Below the pieces are notes generated by a model. That model was not told where the DNA came from. It searched no databases and saw nothing but the letters and a program-made list of their open reading frames with translations. Positions 29,462 through 35,501 of a DNA stretch of 37,720 nucleotides are shown here, one piece after another. Each line of letters opens with the position of its first letter. Position 1 is the first letter of the stretch. This stretch comes from Rhodobiaceae bacterium (GTDB lineage: Bacteria > Pseudomonadota > Alphaproteobacteria > RS24). Position numbers and translations under genes: made by a program. The stretch lies in the NCBI GenBank assembly GCA_002721725.1, contig PBLK01000004.1, positions 13,321 to 51,040 of the forward strand. Direction: 5' to 3'.

Positions 29462-29881
29462 CTAGTCGTCGCGACCATCACCCCGGTCTTTCGGTCCGGC
29501 GTTCTCCAGCGACTGCAGCGCGGCGAGAATATCGTCTTCGGTCATTTCCACCATTTCCGCATTTCCGGCGGCGGCTTCGACGCCTTCGCCTGCGCCATCG
29601 GCGGCAGGTGCGGCCAGCGGCATGGCGATAATGTCTTCTTCGGGCTCGTCCACATCAACCTGTTTTTGCAGCGAGCCGACCAAATCTTCGCGAATATCGG
29701 CAGGAACCAGCTTTTTATCGGCAATTTCGCGCAGCGCGACGACGGGGTTTTTATCATTGTCGCGCTCGACCAGCAATTCGGCACCGGCCGACATGCCGCG
29801 CGCGCGATGCGATGCCAAAAGCACCAGCTCAAAGCGATTTGTTACCTTGTCTACGCAGTCTTCTACGGTCACACGGGCCAT
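29462..29881 (-). CDS. rpoZ: RNA polymerase omega subunit
   Basis: Omega helps assemble RNA polymerase and forms part of a ppGpp binding site in proteobacteria. The 139-residue protein begins [33 protein letters not shown], the standard omega core (about 1-75), then [21 protein letters not shown]. The C-terminal half is an acidic, alanine-rich tail (about 85-139) as seen in other Alphaproteobacteria. AGGAG precedes ATG 29879-29881. It opens the operon that continues into rsh, the enzyme making the ligand that omega helps to sense, an order kept across many proteobacteria. Confidence 0.96.
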   Translation of the reverse strand: MARVTVEDCVDKVTNRFELVLLASHRARGMSAGAELLVERDNDKNPVVALREIADKKLVPADIREDLVGSLQKQVDVDEPEEDIIAMPLAAPAADGAGEGVEAAAGNAEMVEMTEDDILAALQSLENAGPKDRGDGRDD

Positions 29882-29926
29882 GCGGCACTCCTAATGTCTG
29901 GTTATGCGACTGTATTTAGGCCGCAT
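29880..29926 (-). repeat. Inverted repeat enclosing the rpoZ leader
   Basis: ATGCGGC (29880-29886 on plus) and GCCGCAT (29920-29926) are perfect 7-base complements with 33 bases between. In the mRNA the downstream arm covers the first bases of the rpoZ start codon, and the ribosome site lies in the loop. It could be a regulatory fold or chance; the arms are short. Confidence 0.3.
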
Positions 29927-29931
29927 GAGTC

Positions 29932-29961
29932 ATTATCGCAAGTAAATTGTTAAAGATTCAA
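29932..29961 (-). promoter_or_regulatory. Candidate promoter of the rpoZ-rsh-...-parC operon
   Basis: On the minus strand TTGAAT (29956-29961) and GATAAT (29932-29937) are spaced by 18 bases, 50 bases upstream of the rpoZ ATG. Matches to the sigma-70-type consensus are four and five of six. The 124-base gap to folK is the only room for an operon promoter here, which supports the call. The transcript leader would be about 43 bases. Confidence 0.5.
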
Positions 29962-30005
29962 GCGAATTAAGCATATCCCCGATAGCCTTGCTGGGCACTC
30001 AACGA

Positions 30006-30506
30006 TTAGATTTTTGATAAACTTCTTCGTTCAGAAGCAGGAAGACCCTTAATAAGCCCGCTCACCCCTGCCCCGCTTATCGGGTGTCGCCAGCCGGGGG
30101 CGATATCGCGCAGCGGATATAAAACAAAGGCACGCGCCGCCAGCCTCGGATGCGGAATCTCCGCCAAGCCGCCCTGCACCTCGGCATGATAACTCAAAAT
30201 ATCAATATCCAGCGTGCGCGGCCCCCATTTGATGCGCCGCTCGCGCCCGAAAGCCGCCTCCAGCGCATGCAAGCGGCGCAACAGGCCAAGCGGCGGCAAT
30301 ACGCTGCGCACGGCCACCACTGTATTGATGTAATCGCCCTGCGCATGCCCCTCCTCCTTCGGCCCCACCGCCGCCGAGCGATAAAGCGGCGCGCGCGCCA
30401 CCACATGCGCCCCGCATAGCGGCATATTATCAATCGCCGCGCCGATAAGCTGCGCCGAATTGGCAAAATCACCGGCCAAATTGCTGCCCAAAGCGAGATA
30501 AATCAT
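30006..30506 (-). CDS. folK: 2-amino-4-hydroxy-6-hydroxymethyldihydropteridine pyrophosphokinase
   Basis: FolK pyrophosphorylates the pterin precursor of folate with ATP. The 166-residue protein has LGSNL (6-10), APLYRSAAVGPKEEGHAQGDYINTVVAV (pterin loop region, 39-66), FGRERRIKWGPRTLDIDIL with the Mg-binding D100 and D102, and IPHPRLAARAFVLYPL near the C-terminus. It is monofunctional. It stands upstream of the rpoZ operon and is divergent from the uracil-DNA glycosylase gene across 53 bases. Folate supply links functionally to glyA but not by operon. Confidence 0.94.
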   Translation of the reverse strand: MIYLALGSNLAGDFANSAQLIGAAIDNMPLCGAHVVARAPLYRSAAVGPKEEGHAQGDYINTVVAVRSVLPPLGLLRRLHALEAAFGRERRIKWGPRTLDIDILSYHAEVQGGLAEIPHPRLAARAFVLYPLRDIAPGWRHPISGAGVSGLIKGLPASERRSLSKI

Positions 30507-30525
30507 GCGCCCTAACTACAAGAGT

Positions 30526-30553
30526 TTGTGAATGGGGGCAAACCGCCTATGAT
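30526..30553 (+). promoter_or_regulatory. Candidate promoter for a leaderless uracil-DNA glycosylase mRNA
   Basis: TTGTGA (30526-30531) and TATGAT (30548-30553) are spaced by 16 bases. A start six to seven bases after the -10 element would fall on or next to the ATG at 30560, and no ribosome binding site is visible. Leaderless mRNAs are frequent in Alphaproteobacteria. Confidence 0.45.
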
Positions 30554-30559
30554 GCCCGC

Positions 30560-31219
30560 ATGAGCGCTCTTCCTTCCCCCTTGCCTGAAGCTGACTGCCA
30601 AATCTGCCCGCGCCTCGCGGAATATCGCGCCGCCAATCGCGCCGCCGAGCCGGGCTGGTTTAACGGCCCCGTGCCGTGCTTTGGCGACCCGCAAGCCGAA
30701 TTTCTTATTGTCGGCCTCGCCCCGGGCGTGACCGGCGCCAATCGCACCGGCCGCCCCTTCACCGGCGACTGGGCCGGCGATTTGCTGTATCAGACTTTGG
30801 CGAAATTCGGCTTTTCCGACGGGGTTTACGACAGAAATCATATGATTGGGCACATTGATGACGGCCTGCGGCTCAGAAACTGCATGATTACCAATGCGGT
30901 GCGCTGTGTGCCGCCGCAAAACAAGCCGGTCGGCGCGGAGATCAATAATTGCCGCCCGTTTTTGGCGGCGCGGCTGGCCGGTCTGCCGAAGCTGAAAATC
31001 GTGCTGTCGCTCGGCAAAATCTCGCATGACAGCGTGTTGCGCGCAGCGAGCGTAAAGCTGAAAGACGCGCCCTTCGGCCACGCCACCGCCTATCAACTGC
31101 CGGATTTCACTCTGGTCTCGAGCTATCATTGCTCGCGCTACAACACCAATACGGGCCGCCTTACCGAGGAGATGTTCGAAAATGTGTTTGCGGATATAAA
31201 GGCGCGGCTATCTGAGTAA
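30560..31219 (+). CDS. Uracil-DNA glycosylase, family 5-like (4Fe-4S type)
   Basis: The enzyme removes uracil and other deaminated bases from DNA. The 219-residue protein has four cysteines fit for an iron-sulfur cluster (C13, C16, C116, C131). Motif 1 reads [22 protein letters not shown] (52-73), which is the family 5 (UDGb) form: GLAP..HGANRTGR.FTGD lacks the catalytic Asp/Asn of families 1 and 4. Motif 2 is [20 protein letters not shown], where family 5 has SYHPS..NT. I therefore expect broad uracil/hypoxanthine activity rather than the classical Ung type. It is divergent from folK and overlaps the convergent smpB by 12 bases. Confidence 0.9.
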   Translation: MSALPSPLPEADCQICPRLAEYRAANRAAEPGWFNGPVPCFGDPQAEFLIVGLAPGVTGANRTGRPFTGDWAGDLLYQTLAKFGFSDGVYDRNHMIGHIDDGLRLRNCMITNAVRCVPPQNKPVGAEINNCRPFLAARLAGLPKLKIVLSLGKISHDSVLRAASVKLKDAPFGHATAYQLPDFTLVSSYHCSRYNTNTGRLTEEMFENVFADIKARLSE

Positions 31220-31690
31220 GCGCGCTTTTTGCCGTTGCCAGTCGCGTTTTTTCTCGACGTCGCGCTTATCGCCTTTTTTGCGGCCGCGCGCCAGACCGAG
31301 CAGCAGCTTGGCCTTGCCGTGTTCATTGAAATAGATTTTTAACGGCACAATGGTCATGCCGTCGCGCTGCACCGCCGCCATCAGCTTGTTCAATTCGCGC
31401 CGGTGCAACAGTAGCTTGCGCGGCTGCGTCGCCTTATGATTATGACGATTACCGGCCACATATTCGGGAATATCGGCATTCATCAAAAAGCCCTCGCCAT
31501 CGCGCACTGTGGCGAAGCTGTGCGCCAGATTGGCCCTGCCGAGGCGCAGGCTTTTCACTTCCGTGCCTTGCAGCACCAGACCGGCCTCAAATGTTTCGGT
31601 AACTTCAAAATCGCGGCGGGCGCGGCGGTTCTCGGAAATGGTTCCGTCACCCGCGCTGTTTTTTTTGCGGCCACCCGCTTTCGAAGACAT
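31208..31690 (-). CDS. smpB: SsrA-binding protein SmpB
   Basis: SmpB brings tmRNA to stalled ribosomes for trans-translation. From ATG 31688-31690 the product has 160 residues: [40 protein letters not shown] (the OB-fold core that binds the tRNA-like part), then [33 protein letters not shown], and a basic C-terminal tail [23 protein letters not shown] that enters the decoding site. A longer frame to 31834 runs inside dapA and is not used. It follows dapA by two bases, and its end overlaps the convergent glycosylase gene by 12 bases. ssrA itself is not in the window. Confidence 0.96.
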   Translation of the reverse strand: MSSKAGGRKKNSAGDGTISENRRARRDFEVTETFEAGLVLQGTEVKSLRLGRANLAHSFATVRDGEGFLMNADIPEYVAGNRHNHKATQPRKLLLHRRELNKLMAAVQRDGMTIVPLKIYFNEHGKAKLLLGLARGRKKGDKRDVEKKRDWQRQKARLLR

Positions 31691-31692
31691 GA

Positions 31693-32562
31693 CTAAAGCC
31701 CCAAGCCATCCATTGCCGCATCGATTTGCGCGCGCGCATGGTCGGAGGCGGGCAAAAGCGGCAGACGAATTTCCTCTTGGCATTTGCCAAGCCGCGCCAT
31801 CGCATATTTGGCCGGTGACGGACTGGTTTCGCAAAACAGCGCATCCATGAGCGGCAAAAGTTCGGCCAGCAGCGCCTCGGCTTTGTCAAAATCGCCGTCC
31901 AGCGTGGCTTTTTGCACGGCGGCGCATTTGGCCGGCGCAATATTGGCGCATACGGAAATCACGCCGACACCACCGGCGCGGTTGAAGTCCACCGCGCTGG
32001 CATCTTCGCCCGACAACTGAATGAAATCCGGCCCACAGGTTTCAGCCTGTTGGCCAACCCGTGCCATATCGGCAGTGGCGTCTTTCACCCCGACAATGTT
32101 TTCAATCTCGGCCAGCCGCCCCATTGTTTCGGGCGTCATATCAACAATCGAGCGCCCGGGGATATTGTAAAGAATAATCGGTAGCGCGGTGTTCTCAGCA
32201 ATCGTTGCAAAATGCGCGAACAGCCCGTCTTGCGTTGGTTTATTGTAATAAGGCGTAACATGCAGCACCGCATCAGCACCGGTTTTTTCAGCATGTTGCG
32301 TAAAGGCAATCGCCTCGGCTGTTGAATTGGAACCGGCACCGGCAACAATCGGCACGCGTCTGGCTGCCGCCTCGACCACCACTTCGACAACGCGCTCGTG
32401 CTCGGTATGGCCCAGCGTCGGGCTTTCACCCGTCGTGCCGACCGGCACCAGACCGTCAATCCCCTCCGTGATTTGCCAATCCACCAGCGATTGCAGCGCC
32501 GCCTCATCCAACGCGCCGTTCTTGAAAGGTGTAATCAGTGCCGTTATCGCGCCCCGAAACAT
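31693..32562 (-). CDS. dapA: 4-hydroxy-tetrahydrodipicolinate synthase
   Basis: DapA condenses pyruvate with aspartate semialdehyde, the first step of the lysine/diaminopimelate branch. The 289-residue TIM barrel shows GTTGE (42-46), [14 protein letters not shown] (105-118), Y132 in LYNIPGR, the Schiff-base lysine K160 in [12 protein letters not shown], and [33 protein letters not shown] stands seven bases before the ATG at 32560-32562. smpB follows by two bases, an order common in Alphaproteobacteria. Its leader holds a GC-rich hairpin that may regulate it (see separate entry). Confidence 0.96.
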   Translation of the reverse strand: MFRGAITALITPFKNGALDEAALQSLVDWQITEGIDGLVPVGTTGESPTLGHTEHERVVEVVVEAAARRVPIVAGAGSNSTAEAIAFTQHAEKTGADAVLHVTPYYNKPTQDGLFAHFATIAENTALPIILYNIPGRSIVDMTPETMGRLAEIENIVGVKDATADMARVGQQAETCGPDFIQLSGEDASAVDFNRAGGVGVISVCANIAPAKCAAVQKATLDGDFDKAEALLAELLPLMDALFCETSPSPAKYAMARLGKCQEEIRLPLLPASDHARAQIDAAMDGLGL

Positions 32563-32580
32563 TTTTCGCTCCTATATGCA

Positions 32581-32603
32581 CGGCAGGGCTTGTCTCCCTG
32601 CCG
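32581..32603. repeat. Perfect 8-base inverted repeat in the dapA leader
   Basis: CGGCAGGG and CCCTGCCG flank a 7-base loop. If the candidate dapA promoter is right, the hairpin would form within the first 26 bases of the mRNA and end 18 bases before the dapA start codon. No T run follows on either strand, so it is not an intrinsic terminator. It may be an operator, a 5' stabilising stem or an attenuator. Confidence 0.55.
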
Positions 32604-32613
32604 ACTTGGCGGC

Positions 32614-32641
32614 AACATACCACATGATTTGGCGGCGACAA
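32614..32641 (-). promoter_or_regulatory. Candidate dapA promoter
   Basis: On the minus strand TTGTCG (32636-32641) and TATGTT (32614-32619) are spaced by 16 bases, with four of six matches each. The expected start, near 32607, lies about 45 bases before the dapA ATG and just ahead of the hairpin. Moderate support only. Confidence 0.4.
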
Positions 32642-32667
32642 GCATCGCGCCGCATGAGGAGAGTTCC

Positions 32668-33417
32668 ATGAGCAAAGCAGAAACCAGCGCAGTCATATTC
32701 GGGGTTGGCCCGCGTCAAGGGCTGGGCGCAGAACTGTGCCACCGCGCGGCGGCGCGCGGCTTGCATGTTTTCGTCAATGGCCGCACGGCTGAAAAGATTG
32801 ACGCGGTTGTCGCTGATATTGAGACAGCCGGTGGCAGCGCCTCTGCCCTTCTGGCCGATGTAACGGACGAGAAAGCGGTCAATGCGGCGCTGGAGAAAAT
32901 CGAAAAAGACGGTCGCCCACTGGAATTGGCGATTTACAATGCCGGAAACAATCGGCCGGAAAAATTCCTCGATGTTACCGCCGAGGTGTTTGAGGATATG
33001 TGGAAAGTCATCTGCTTTGGCGGGTTTTTGGCCGCGCAGGCCGTTCTGCCGCTCATGTTAAAACAATCGAGTAGTACTCCGCGGCAAAGCCTGTTGTTTA
33101 CTGGAGCGAGCGGCTCCTTGCGCGGCAAGGCAGGGTTCTCCGCTTTTGCTGCCGGTAAGGGCGCACTGCGTATGATGGTTCAATCATTGGCACGAGAGTT
33201 CAATGCGCAAGGCATTCATGTCGGACATGTAATTATTGACGGAGCCATTAATGGCGACAAAGTGCGTTCCCGCTATGCAGAATATCTCGACAGCAAAGGC
33301 GAAGACGGCGCACTCGAGATTGACGCTATTGCTAGTGCTTTTTTCATGTTGCACGAGCAACACCGCTCGGCTTGGACGCAGGAACTCGACCTGCGTCCGT
33401 TTAAGGAAGAATTCTAG
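32668..33417 (+). CDS. SDR-fold oxidoreductase lacking the catalytic tyrosine
   Basis: A 249-residue short-chain dehydrogenase/reductase-like protein. ATG 32668 has GAGGAGA just upstream. The cofactor loop is GVGPRQGLG (12-20), a variant of TGxxxGxG, and NAG (91-93) is kept. At the active site S148 (FTGASGSLRG) and K164 are present, but the Tyr of YxxxK is F160 (SAFAAGKGAL). A similar FAAFAxAK form occurs in a widespread proteobacterial subgroup, so this is a family trait rather than damage. Whether it reduces anything is uncertain; the rest of the fold is intact (GIHVGHVIIDGAING). It is divergent from dapA and precedes tRNA-Ser. Confidence 0.88.
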   Translation: MSKAETSAVIFGVGPRQGLGAELCHRAAARGLHVFVNGRTAEKIDAVVADIETAGGSASALLADVTDEKAVNAALEKIEKDGRPLELAIYNAGNNRPEKFLDVTAEVFEDMWKVICFGGFLAAQAVLPLMLKQSSSTPRQSLLFTGASGSLRGKAGFSAFAAGKGALRMMVQSLAREFNAQGIHVGHVIIDGAINGDKVRSRYAEYLDSKGEDGALEIDAIASAFFMLHEQHRSAWTQELDLRPFKEEF

Positions 33418-33505
33418 AATGAAAAGCATTTGGCTATGAGTGTAACAACACCAGCCAGCATCCGTCAGTGGTTGCCCTAGAAATCGTAAAGCCCTTGCAA
33501 AATGA

Positions 33506-33534
33506 CTTGAAAACCCGTCGCCCCTTGTCTATCA
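33506..33534 (+). promoter_or_regulatory. Candidate tRNA-Ser promoter
   Basis: CTTGAA (33506-33511) and CTATCA (33529-33534) are spaced by 17 bases, close to the CTTGAC/CTATAT form of alphaproteobacterial stable-RNA promoters. The start would fall a base or two before the mature tRNA 5' end at 33543. Confidence 0.55.
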
Positions 33535-33542
33535 ACGGCGGT

Positions 33543-33633
33543 GGAGAGGTGGCCGAGTGGTCGAAGGCGCTCCCCTGCTAAGGGAGTATGCGGTAATCCC
33601 GCATCGAGGGTTCGAATCCCTTCCTCTCCGCCA
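33543..33633 (+). tRNA. tRNA-Ser, anticodon GCU
   Basis: Ninety-one bases including the encoded CCA. Acceptor arms GGAGAGG (33543-33549) and CCTCTCC (33623-33629) pair fully, followed by G and CCA. The anticodon stem is CTCCC/GGGAG (33570-33574, 33582-33586) with loop CTGCTAA, anticodon GCT at 33577-33579, reading AGC and AGU. The long variable arm (TGCGG...CCGCA) is the class II feature of serine tRNAs, and GGTTCGAATCC is the T loop. It stands alone between the SDR gene and the amidohydrolase gene; tRNA-Ser loci are frequent integration sites, but I see no duplicated 3' end or integrase here. Confidence 0.97.
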
Positions 33634-33656
33634 GAGCATTCTTAAGAAATAGGTGA

Positions 33657-33685
33657 TTGACGTGCCCTAAAAACTGACCCAAAAT
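33657..33685 (+). promoter_or_regulatory. Candidate promoter of the amidohydrolase-acylase pair
   Basis: TTGACG (33657-33662) and CAAAAT (33680-33685) are spaced by 17 bases; five and four of six positions match. The expected start near 33692 leaves a leader of about 19 bases before ATG 33711. The -10 element lies within the palindrome described next, so a bound repressor would block it. Confidence 0.45.
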
Positions 33686-33700
33686 TCGTTGAATTTTGGG
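33678..33700. promoter_or_regulatory. Perfect palindrome, candidate operator or leader hairpin
   Basis: CCCAAAATTC and GAATTTTGGG are exact complements (10-base arms, 3-base spacer GTT), 10 bases before the amidohydrolase ATG. It overlaps the candidate -10 box. No T run follows, so it is a poor terminator for tRNA-Ser. As RNA it would hold the G run (33698-33702) that is the only possible ribosome site. Operator or translational lock are both possible; I favour an operator. Confidence 0.6.
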
Positions 33701-33710
33701 GGTCGCCAGA

Positions 33711-35450
33711 ATGGCATCGTACACCACAATTATTCGCAACGGTCTAATTTTTGACGGCACGGGTTCGCCACCATATGAGGCCGACATTGCCATTGATGGC
33801 GATATCATAAGCGAAATCGGCCAGGTCGAAGGCAGCGGGCTTAATGAAATTGATGCCGAAGGGCAAATTGTTACGCCCGGCTTTGTTGATATTCATACTC
33901 ATTATGACGGACAAGCGGCGTGGGGTGATAGGCTTGACCCATCTTCCCTGCACGGCGTCACCACGGCGGTGATGGGCAATTGTGGCGTCGGCTTTGCGCC
34001 GGTGCATGAAAGCGACCACGACCGCCTTATCCAATTGATGGAAGGTGTCGAGGACATCCCCTTCCCCGTTTTGGCCGAAGGCCTTCCTTGGCAATGGGAG
34101 AGCTTTGCCGATTATCTCGATTTTCTCACCCCGCGCCGTTTCGATATAGATTTGGCGGCGCAAGTGCCGCACGCCGCCTTGCGCGTTTATGTGATGGGGG
34201 ATCGCGGCGTCAATCGCGAAGAAGCGACCGATGACGATATCTCCAAAATGGCCAAGCTAGCGCATGATGCAGTGATGGCGGGCGCCCTAGGCTTTTCAAC
34301 ATCGCGCACGCTCAATCACCGTTCAGCTGATGGCAATCCAACTCCTACGCTTACGGCTAGCGAGCGGGAGCTGCTCGGCATTGCAATGGGATTGAGAAAA
34401 GCGGGGCGCGGCACACTACAGTTCGTTTCCGACTTTGACGATATGCATGAAGAAATGGCCATGCTGCGGCGTTTGGTTGAAAAATCGGGCCGACCGCTTT
34501 CCGTTTCAATTGCGCAAGCCGACAGCAAGCCGACCCTATGGCGGCATCTGACCGATTGGCTGGAGCAAGGCGTGGCCGATGGTCTGCCCATGCGTGGGCA
34601 AGTTGGCTCGCGCCCTGTCGGTGTTTTGCTAGGGCTTGAATTGACCCTGAACCCCCTATCGGGCCACCCGAGTTTTGCAAAAATTGCCGATTTGCCGCTT
34701 AACAAAAAAGTCGACGCTTTGCGCGACCCTACCCTCCGCGCGCAATTACTAACAGAAGAAGCTGGTTCAAAAAATCCATTTGTTCGCGCTTTGCTAGCCA
34801 ACTTCGGCAAAATTTTTGTGCTTGGTGACCCTCCGGATTATGAGCCTACTGAAGACAAAACCGTAGCGGCCATTGCCAAGAATCGTGGCGTTAGCGAGGT
34901 TGAGGTGGCGCTTGACCTGATGCTCGAAAATAACGGGCGCGGCGTTCTCTATTTCCCATTTCTAAATTTTGCCGATGGCAATCTCGACAGCACGCGAACT
35001 ATGTTGGAAAGCAATGCCACTCTTCCCGGCCTATCTGATGGCGGCGCTCATGTAGGAATGATTTGCGACGGCTCATTTCCGACAACGCTGCTAACGCATT
35101 GGGGGCGAGACCGCACTCGCGGCGACAAACTTCCATTGGAATTGTTGATTAAAAAGCAGAGCTGCGACACCGCCCATTGGGTTGGCTTACACGATCGAGG
35201 CGTTCTTATGCCCGGCTATCGCGCTGACATTAACGTTATCGATTTTGACAAGCTTCGCTTGCACTTGCCGGAAATAAACTATGATTTACCCGCGGGTGGG
35301 CGCCGTTTGATGCAGCGCGCGACCGGTTACACGGCGACCTTGGTGGCCGGTGAGGTGACCTATCTTGACGGCACGCCGACCGACGCTAAGCCTGGCAAAT
35401 TGGTACGCGGCGCGCAAACCAAACCGAAGCAAAAGCTGGCCGCCGAATAG
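33711..35450 (+). CDS. Amidohydrolase family protein (N-acyl-D-amino-acid deacylase-like, COG3653)
   Basis: A 579-residue metal-dependent amidohydrolase. Near the N-terminus [13 protein letters not shown] gives the HxH metal pair (H62, H64), and GNCGVGFAP carries C91 where D-aminoacylase has its zinc cysteine; near the C-terminus [15 protein letters not shown] supplies the metal aspartate. The middle differs from true D-aminoacylase: the segments that hold its two histidine ligands read LQFVSDFDD and SVSIAQADS here, without histidine. Thus the fold is clear, the substrate is not; a deacylase or cyclic-amide hydrolase for N-acyl compounds is likely. Start ATG 33711 is chosen over TTG 33696. 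The acylase gene follows after 51 bases. Confidence 0.86.
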   Translation: MASYTTIIRNGLIFDGTGSPPYEADIAIDGDIISEIGQVEGSGLNEIDAEGQIVTPGFVDIHTHYDGQAAWGDRLDPSSLHGVTTAVMGNCGVGFAPVHESDHDRLIQLMEGVEDIPFPVLAEGLPWQWESFADYLDFLTPRRFDIDLAAQVPHAALRVYVMGDRGVNREEATDDDISKMAKLAHDAVMAGALGFSTSRTLNHRSADGNPTPTLTASERELLGIAMGLRKAGRGTLQFVSDFDDMHEEMAMLRRLVEKSGRPLSVSIAQADSKPTLWRHLTDWLEQGVADGLPMRGQVGSRPVGVLLGLELTLNPLSGHPSFAKIADLPLNKKVDALRDPTLRAQLLTEEAGSKNPFVRALLANFGKIFVLGDPPDYEPTEDKTVAAIAKNRGVSEVEVALDLMLENNGRGVLYFPFLNFADGNLDSTRTMLESNATLPGLSDGGAHVGMICDGSFPTTLLTHWGRDRTRGDKLPLELLIKKQSCDTAHWVGLHDRGVLMPGYRADINVIDFDKLRLHLPEINYDLPAGGRRLMQRATGYTATLVAGEVTYLDGTPTDAKPGKLVRGAQTKPKQKLAAE

Positions 35451-35501
35451 CTTGCCGCAAGGCCTGTTAGACCTATCTCCTGTCGAAACTCGGGAGACAT
35501 C

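Noticed and set aside
32581-32603. dapA leader stem as lysine riboswitch
   Set aside because: Only one 8-base stem in a leader of about 45 bases; the lysine riboswitch needs a five-helix junction of well over 100 bases.
33543-33633. tRNA-Ser as an integration site of a mobile element
   Set aside because: No integrase, no repeat of the tRNA 3' end and no change of gene style downstream within the window.
33678-33700. Palindrome read as a rho-independent terminator of tRNA-Ser
   Set aside because: AT-rich stem and no T run on the plus side (GGTCGCC follows); position over a promoter suits an operator better.
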